The notes below the pieces were generated by a model. It was not told where the DNA came from and did not search any database. It was given only the letters and a program-made list of their open reading frames with translations. Positions 7,719 through 11,851 of a stretch of DNA of 11,851 nt are shown here, piece by piece (position 1 is the stretch's first letter; the number at the start of each line of letters is the position of its first letter). This stretch comes from Rickettsiales bacterium (GTDB lineage Bacteria; Pseudomonadota; Alphaproteobacteria; Rickettsiales; UBA1997), in the NCBI GenBank assembly GCA_947455365.1, contig CANGNU010000013.1:1-11851 (forward strand). Reading direction: 5' to 3'. The position numbers were made by a program, and so were the translations under genes.

Positions 7719-8078
7719 ATGATGCGCGGATCACGAAAAGGGCTTAGTCGTGCGCAACGCCGTAAGTTGGCAAATCGGCGCCGGCGTTGGTTTACTGACA
7801 ATATCATCATGCATCATAAACGCTTGCATGATCGCAATCGCGAAATTGTTATTGCTGAAGCGAAGACAATGGCGATGGCAAAAAAACTTGGCAAATTGCC
7901 TGAAAGCCCTACAAACAAATGGCGTGATCGCGTTGGAACAAGAGACCGTGGTAAAATTATTCGTGGTCGAGTTGACGCCAGAAGATCTCGCGCACGCAGC
8001 AGATGGCTGAGCGTTGCAGAAACGCCAGAAAGCGGCGGCGAAGATAAAGGTGGGTTTGAAACTGGCAATGTTCGCTAG
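7719..8078 (+). CDS. Hypothetical Arg-rich basic protein, doubtful ORF
   Basis: About 119 residues from the first of two adjacent ATG codons (7719, 7722). The frame stays open back to a GTG at 7602, which would give 158 residues. The shorter form is preferred because the terminator-like hairpins and T8 run lie between the two starts. The product is extremely basic (RGSRKGLSRAQRRKLANRRRR near the start, many more Arg after), as seen in nucleic-acid-binding or ribosome-associated proteins, but no family is recognised. Codons are of RNY type, though more GC-rich than in neighbouring genes. A second plus-strand frame is open from a GTG at 7750 to 8010, so this may be decayed or non-coding sequence instead. 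No Shine-Dalgarno. The spacer 7597-8142 holds nothing else that can be supported. Confidence 0.35.
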   Translation: MMRGSRKGLSRAQRRKLANRRRRWFTDNIIMHHKRLHDRNREIVIAEAKTMAMAKKLGKLPESPTNKWRDRVGTRDRGKIIRGRVDARRSRARSRWLSVAETPESGGEDKGGFETGNVR

Positions 8079-8142
8079 ATTAACCGCAAGAGATTTTCCT
8101 TAGAGCCACTAACGCTGCCAAAAATACCAGAATCTGCGCTTG

Positions 8143-10653
8143 CTAAAATTTTAGCCCATAATTTACCAATCCCAAATAAGCATTTTTTGCGCTTTTAATA
8201 TTTCCTGCATCTTTTATTGTCACAAAATTAAAACTGATTTGCGCATTGTTTTTGTTTAGATTGTGCGCATAGAAAAACTCAAAATCTCGCTCTTTACCTT
8301 GCGGCTTTAAAGATAGACTGGCATTGTATCGCAGCACATTTCCGCTATTGTCGCGCGCAATTGGAATATCAACCAAAGCCTTGCCGCTGTAAACACGAAG
8401 TGGCTCACTATAAATTATTCCAAGCCTTCCACCAAACGCTGCATCATTCACCAGCCCTAGAGACGAGCTGCGACTGCGAATGTTAGAATAGCTGCGGAAA
8501 ATTCCAATATCATTGCCTTGCGCTTTAGTTACGCCTTCAGAAAAACTGCCAATCAAAGAAAAATTATTGAACAATTTTTTGCTTGCTGAAAATTTAAAGT
8601 AAGAAGTTTTGGCATTGCCTCCTGCACCAAACGCCCCAAGGGCTTGCGAGTTTAAAAAATTATTGTTGAACTCATTTAAACTGCCCAAAGAAAAAGCTAA
8701 AGTTGTGCCAAAATTTGGCGTATAAGAAAAATTAAAATTGGAAATTTGATTTTCTTTGGCGCTTGATTTAGTTAATAACGACGAGCTGTTGTAAGAATCT
8801 TGATAAGAAAATCCCAGCTTAAATTTGTTGTTAAAAAACTTCTGCTCAAGAAAAATTTGATTGAAGTTTCTCTGTACAACATTTGTTGCAAATGCGCGAT
8901 TAATAAAGGATTGGTAAGTGTTGGCGGCAAAATTATTTTGTGAAATAAAATTAAAATTATTGATTTCAACAAAATTAGAATTACGCAATTCATCAACATT
9001 AAAAGCAAAAGCAAGGCGCGAATTTTTGCTAAAATTTTGCGCCAGAGAAAATCCATTGCCACTAGCTAAAGTTTTATCTTCTTGCGATTTATCAATTACT
9101 AAATGCTTAGAACGATTATCGCTGTAAGATTTTACTTGCAGATTAACCTGAGTTAAAGCCGTGCCGTTATTGGTTGTAAATGATATTGGTAAATTGTTGG
9201 ATTTATATTCATTAAGCAAAATATTATTAATAGAAACAGCAGAAACATTGCCGCGTGCCGAAATTTTTGCGCCAAGATTTGCTTTATAGTCACGACCATA
9301 ATCATCAAAGAAGACAGCGTTTTGTAGGGCTGGCGCAATGTTATGCGTAAAGGCATCGCCAAAAATTGCATCGCTGACGAAGGAAGAATTTTGTAAATTA
9401 TAACTTTGCGAATTAACCGAAGCACCATAAGCAAAATTGTTAGAGCCTTGCGCCTGAACGGCTGCGTAAAGGTTTAATAAACCGTGACCGTAAATATTAT
9501 CAACACCAACATCGCCTAAATCGGTTGCGGTAGTTAGTAAAATGTTGGCAACTTGTGGCGCAGTTAAATGTGGCCAAGCCGCGCGAATTATGGCTGCAGC
9601 GCCCGAAACTTCTGCAGCAGCAGCAGAGCTATTTGACAGAGTTGCATATTTTTGTCCGTTAGATCCAGTTGCGTTAAGATTATTAACATCGGACGAGGCC
9701 CCGACAATATTGGCTCCGGGCGCTACTAAACAATATTTATTGGCAATTCCGCAAATATTACTAGTGTCAGTAATTATATTATCTGCACTCACCGCACCTA
9801 CAGCCAGAACATATCCCGCCAAATCATTATTATTTGCAAGCAATGCCGGCTTCTGTGGTTTTTGTTTTGTTAGATAAGAAGAATCTTGTCCAGCGCTCTG
9901 GCCATTGGCCGCGTTGTCTGCGTCATCGCCAGTTGCGGCGATAATTAAAACATCTTTACTTTGCGCCGCGTTAATTGCGGTGATAATTTTTCGGTCAGAA
10001 GAATTAGTGCCTGAAGGTGTGCCGTTGTAGGTTGTATAAGATCCATATTTCCAACTTGCATTAATTATTCGCACATTTTCTTTAGCGGCAGCGCCAGAAA
10101 TTGCGGCCGAAGTAGAATCTACATTCACACTTAAAACATTGTCACCAAGGTAAGATGAGACAATTCCCGCCTCGTAAGCAACGCCGTGAATTCCCTCACC
10201 ATCTTTGGCTGCGGCGGCAATTGATGCAGAGTAAGTTCCGTGACCTTTTACATCAGAAATAGTATTGTTGTTAGCAACATAATTATAGCTGTCGGCGGCA
10301 ACAAAATTTGCTGAAATTTCAATATTGTTAGATTGAATTCCGCTGTCAGTAAAGGCAATTTCAACACCCTGCCCTGCAATAGTTTTATTATTTTTAGCAA
10401 GAACAGTGTAGGCTTCAGCAGCGTGAATTGCCTCTAAACTCCATTGCGCATTATATTCTGCAGTGCGATAAGCATTGGCTTCTGCCGCAGAAACTTGCCA
10501 AGTTGTGGGGGTGGCTCCACCGCCGCTATCGTTGCTTGACCCGCCATTTGATTGATTTGAAGAAGGGGGAGAGCTGCCGCCGCCAGAGCCGCCACCAACA
10601 CTTCCAGCAGCGACAGCGGTAATTGTAATGATTAGGGCTATTATGGCGAACAT
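8143..10653 (-). CDS. Subtilase (S8) autotransporter, complete copy
   Basis: Type Va secreted protein of 836 residues: signal region (1-17), Gly/Ser/Pro/Asn linker (about 18-50), S8 protease passenger (about 70-400), junction, and C-terminal barrel (about 510-836) ending NYGLKF. The triad is visible: Asp103 in TDSGI, His138 in KGHGT, and Ser343 in NSSAAAAEVSGAAA, which aligns with the usual GTSMAAPHVSG. The motif is degenerate around Ser343 (G to N, P to A, H to E). The oxyanion-hole position in AATGDD (239-244) appears to be Asp243 instead of Asn. It may be an active surface protease, a slow self-processing one, or degenerate. The signal has no Lys/Arg n-region. The ATG at 10653 is the only usable start because an in-frame TAG lies at 10666-10668, inside the adjacent palindrome. 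The barrel is clearly related to that of the next gene upstream. Confidence 0.88.
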   Translation of the reverse strand: MFAIIALIITITAVAAGSVGGGSGGGSSPPSSNQSNGGSSNDSGGGATPTTWQVSAAEANAYRTAEYNAQWSLEAIHAAEAYTVLAKNNKTIAGQGVEIAFTDSGIQSNNIEISANFVAADSYNYVANNNTISDVKGHGTYSASIAAAAKDGEGIHGVAYEAGIVSSYLGDNVLSVNVDSTSAAISGAAAKENVRIINASWKYGSYTTYNGTPSGTNSSDRKIITAINAAQSKDVLIIAATGDDADNAANGQSAGQDSSYLTKQKPQKPALLANNNDLAGYVLAVGAVSADNIITDTSNICGIANKYCLVAPGANIVGASSDVNNLNATGSNGQKYATLSNSSAAAAEVSGAAAIIRAAWPHLTAPQVANILLTTATDLGDVGVDNIYGHGLLNLYAAVQAQGSNNFAYGASVNSQSYNLQNSSFVSDAIFGDAFTHNIAPALQNAVFFDDYGRDYKANLGAKISARGNVSAVSINNILLNEYKSNNLPISFTTNNGTALTQVNLQVKSYSDNRSKHLVIDKSQEDKTLASGNGFSLAQNFSKNSRLAFAFNVDELRNSNFVEINNFNFISQNNFAANTYQSFINRAFATNVVQRNFNQIFLEQKFFNNKFKLGFSYQDSYNSSSLLTKSSAKENQISNFNFSYTPNFGTTLAFSLGSLNEFNNNFLNSQALGAFGAGGNAKTSYFKFSASKKLFNNFSLIGSFSEGVTKAQGNDIGIFRSYSNIRSRSSSLGLVNDAAFGGRLGIIYSEPLRVYSGKALVDIPIARDNSGNVLRYNASLSLKPQGKERDFEFFYAHNLNKNNAQISFNFVTIKDAGNIKSAKNAYLGLVNYGLKF

Positions 10654-10670
10654 GTGGTGTGTTTTCTAAA

Positions 10671-10699
10671 TTTATAAACTAGCAAAAAATAATCGTAAA
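10671..10699 (-). promoter_or_regulatory. Sigma-70-type promoter of the complete autotransporter
   Basis: On the minus strand TTTACG (10694-10699, 4 of 6 to TTGACA) and TATAAA (10671-10676, 5 of 6 to TATAAT) are 17 bp apart. The -10 box ends 17 nt before the ATG at 10653, giving a 5' leader of about 10 nt. The whole promoter lies inside one arm of palindrome 2. Confidence 0.5.
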
Positions 10700-10792
10700 T
10701 TTAGCGACAATTTTACTTAGTCAAAATACGGCCCGTTATATCCCCTGCGGGGATACACTGCCGTATTTTGACTAAGTAAAATTGTCGCTAAA

Positions 10793-10821
10793 TTTACGAT
10801 TATTTTTTGCTAGTTTATAAA
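10793..10821 (+). promoter_or_regulatory. Mirror copy of the promoter, facing the other way
   Basis: Because the palindrome is perfect, the same TTTACG-17-TATAAA promoter is present on the plus strand in the other arm. It points into the 3' end of the upstream autotransporter gene (antisense). No gene follows it on the plus strand: the first ATG downstream (10829) opens a three-codon frame. If active it would make an antisense RNA starting near 10828. Confidence 0.4.
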
Positions 10822-10860
10822 TTTAGAAATGAAAATCTAGAGGGAAAAGCGCGTATGAGG

Positions 10861-11851
10861 CTAGAATCCTAGGTTATAGCTGACTAAACCCAAATAATCG
10901 CGGCCAGATTTTTTTATATTGCCGACATCTTTGGTGGTTAAAAAATTAAATCCAAGGCGTGAATTTTCGCTTAAATTTTGCGAGTAGAAAACTTCAAAAT
11001 TGCGCTCTTTTCCTTGTGGTTTTAGCGAGATATTATCGGTGAAGCGAGTGACATTTCCTGCATCATCGCGAGCAATTGGCACATCAATTGCCACCTTGCC
11101 TTTGTAAATTCGCAGCGGTTCGCTGTAAATTATTCCTAGCCTACCGCCAAAAATTTTATCATCGACAAAACCCACTGAAGAAGCGCGACTGCGAACATTA
11201 TTATAGCTGCGAAAAATGCCAACATCATTGCCTTTGGCTTGCGTTATACCTTCTGAAAAACTGGTGATGAATGAGACGCTGTTAAATAATTTTTGACTAG
11301 CGGCAATTTTAAAGTAAGAAGTTTTAACATTGCCACCCGTCTCAAATGCGCCAACGGCTCGCGAGTTTAAAAAATTATTGTTGAACTCGTTTAAATTTCC
11401 CAAAGAAAATGAAATTACGGTTTTTTCATGTGGCGTGTAGGCAAAATTTACATCAGAAATTTGATTATCTTTACTATGTGTTTTAGCCAGCAATGACAAG
11501 CCTTCATACGATGTTTGATGAGATAAAGTCATCTTCAATTTTTGTGAAAAAAGTTGCTGCGATAAAAATAATTGGTTGAAATTTTTTTGCGCTATGCTGT
11601 TTTGAATTTGCGTTGTTTGCAAATTGCTAACGCCGCCAATAAAGGACTGGAAAGGGTTGGCGGCAAATCCGTTAACGGAAAGAAAGCCAAAATTATTCAA
11701 ATCGGCAAAATTATTATTGCGCAATTCATCAACATTGAAAGCAAAGCCAAGCTTAGAGTGGCGCGATGATTCTTGCACAAAAGAAAATCCATTGCCGCTA
11801 GTTAATGCTTTATCTTCTTGCGAGCGATCCATTACTAAATGTTTTGAACGA
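10861..11851 (-). CDS. Second autotransporter, C-terminal barrel part (5' end outside)
   Basis: About 329 codons are visible, from RSKHLV at the window edge to the TAG at 10861; the frame runs on beyond 11851, so the apparent ATG at 11832 is internal. The segment aligns end to end with residues 514-836 of the neighbouring autotransporter at roughly 60 percent identity by eye. Near-identical blocks include FAFNVDELRN, LNEFNNNFLNS, FGGRLGIIYSEPLR and SLKPQGKER. A six-residue length difference lies in one loop (SNLQTTQIQNSIAQ against AFATNVVQ). It ends in YNLGF, again with a terminal Phe for barrel assembly. The passenger is not visible, so whether this copy also carries a subtilase domain is unknown. 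The pair is a tandem gene duplication, with palindrome 2 between the copies. Confidence 0.88.
   Translation of the reverse strand, partial: RSKHLVMDRSQEDKALTSGNGFSFVQESSRHSKLGFAFNVDELRNNNFADLNNFGFLSVNGFAANPFQSFIGGVSNLQTTQIQNSIAQKNFNQLFLSQQLFSQKLKMTLSHQTSYEGLSLLAKTHSKDNQISDVNFAYTPHEKTVISFSLGNLNEFNNNFLNSRAVGAFETGGNVKTSYFKIAASQKLFNSVSFITSFSEGITQAKGNDVGIFRSYNNVRSRASSVGFVDDKIFGGRLGIIYSEPLRIYKGKVAIDVPIARDDAGNVTRFTDNISLKPQGKERNFEVFYSQNLSENSRLGFNFLTTKDVGNIKKSGRDYLGLVSYNLGF

Larger units (their letters stand above)
10663..10829. repeat. Giant perfect palindrome 2 (70-bp arms, 27-nt centre)
   Basis: Positions 10663-10732 are the exact reverse complement of 10760-10829. The 27-nt centre contains an inner stem, TATCCCC/GGGGATA (10739-10745 with 10749-10755), around TGC, with unpaired CCGTTA (10733-10738) and CACT (10756-10759). 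It fills most of the spacer between the stop of the upstream autotransporter (10861) and the ATG of the downstream one (10653), leaving 31 bp on one side and 9 bp on the other. Arms are AT-rich and unrelated to those of palindrome 1; the architecture is the same. Perfect palindromes of this size are usually unstable in bacteria with SbcCD activity, so this one is recent, selected for, or tolerated. Confidence 0.96.

Noticed and set aside
7880..7990. KLPESPT...R...RG pattern in the basic ORF, slightly like ribosomal protein S14
   Set aside because: Spacing is wrong and the conserved C-terminal S14 block is absent; the likeness comes from Arg/Lys richness.
7750..8010. Second plus-strand frame (GTG start) that could read through a TGA as Trp or selenocysteine up to 8100
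   Set aside because: argD ends in TGA and Trp is encoded by TGG throughout, so TGA is a stop here. There is no SECIS-like evidence, and the frame's G/C-ending codons fit the genome poorly.
8142..8155. Perfect 14-bp palindrome GCTAAAATTTTAGC at the autotransporter stop codon
   Set aside because: It has no loop or GC stem and mostly follows from the codons for Leu-Lys-Phe-stop; not a credible terminator or operator.
8641..8680. Inverted repeat GAGTT...AACTC repeated near 11361-11390
   Set aside because: It encodes the conserved LNEFNNNFLNS segment in both autotransporter barrels, so the repeat reflects gene duplication, not a regulatory site.
11832..11832. ATG at 11832 as the start of the last gene
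   Set aside because: The frame continues to the window edge with RSKHLV, matching the paralogue; there is no signal peptide or break there.
1..11851. CRISPR array, tRNA/rRNA genes, insertion-sequence transposase
   Set aside because: No regularly spaced repeats, tRNA cloverleaf with CCA, rRNA signature or transposase motif was seen on either strand by eye.

Overview
The window reads as AT-rich alphaproteobacterial DNA, most likely from a Rickettsiales-like or related host-associated lineage. The clues are the FabG C-terminus (GQTLHVNGGMLMV, as remembered from Rickettsia FabG), a COQ9-type protein, few Shine-Dalgarno sequences, A/T-ending codons and subtilisin-type autotransporters. TGA is a normal stop codon (used by argD) and Trp is TGG. 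This placement comes from recalled family knowledge, not a search.

Layout. Positions 1-3351 form a minus-strand block. Reading leftwards, it holds a COQ9-family gene and a CvpA-family membrane protein gene four bases apart, then a giant perfect palindrome, then fabG (fatty-acid synthesis) and trxB (thioredoxin reductase, cut by the window edge). A 95-bp divergent spacer separates this block from plus-strand genes: argD (PLP aminotransferase), a soluble PAS-GAF histidine kinase overlapping argD by 4 nt, and a signal-peptide-bearing outer-membrane beta-barrel protein. Positions 7597-8142 hold inverted repeats that look like a terminator and an Arg-rich ORF of uncertain reality. From 8143 to the right edge lie two tandem minus-strand autotransporter genes with related barrels. 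The first is complete with a subtilase (S8) passenger, and only the 3' part of the second is visible.

The most unusual content is a pair of very long perfect inverted repeats, at 1668-1781 (43-bp arms) and 10663-10829 (70-bp arms). Their arms are unrelated in sequence, but the architecture is the same. Each has a 27-28 nt centre containing a 6-7 bp inner stem capped by CTGCG (CGCAG on the gene strand, a GNA-type triloop). Each lies between two minus-strand genes. Each carries a candidate -10 box exactly 17 nt upstream of the downstream gene's ATG. The promoter of the downstream gene therefore seems to lie inside the palindrome, with a mirror copy firing the opposite way. This suggests one process or element class that turns promoter-proximal DNA into giant hairpins.

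Functionally, the window mixes envelope and respiratory housekeeping (FabG, COQ9, CvpA, TrxB, ArgD) with surface-exposed proteins (barrel protein, two autotransporters) and a signalling kinase. No mobile-element genes, rRNA, tRNA or CRISPR array were seen.
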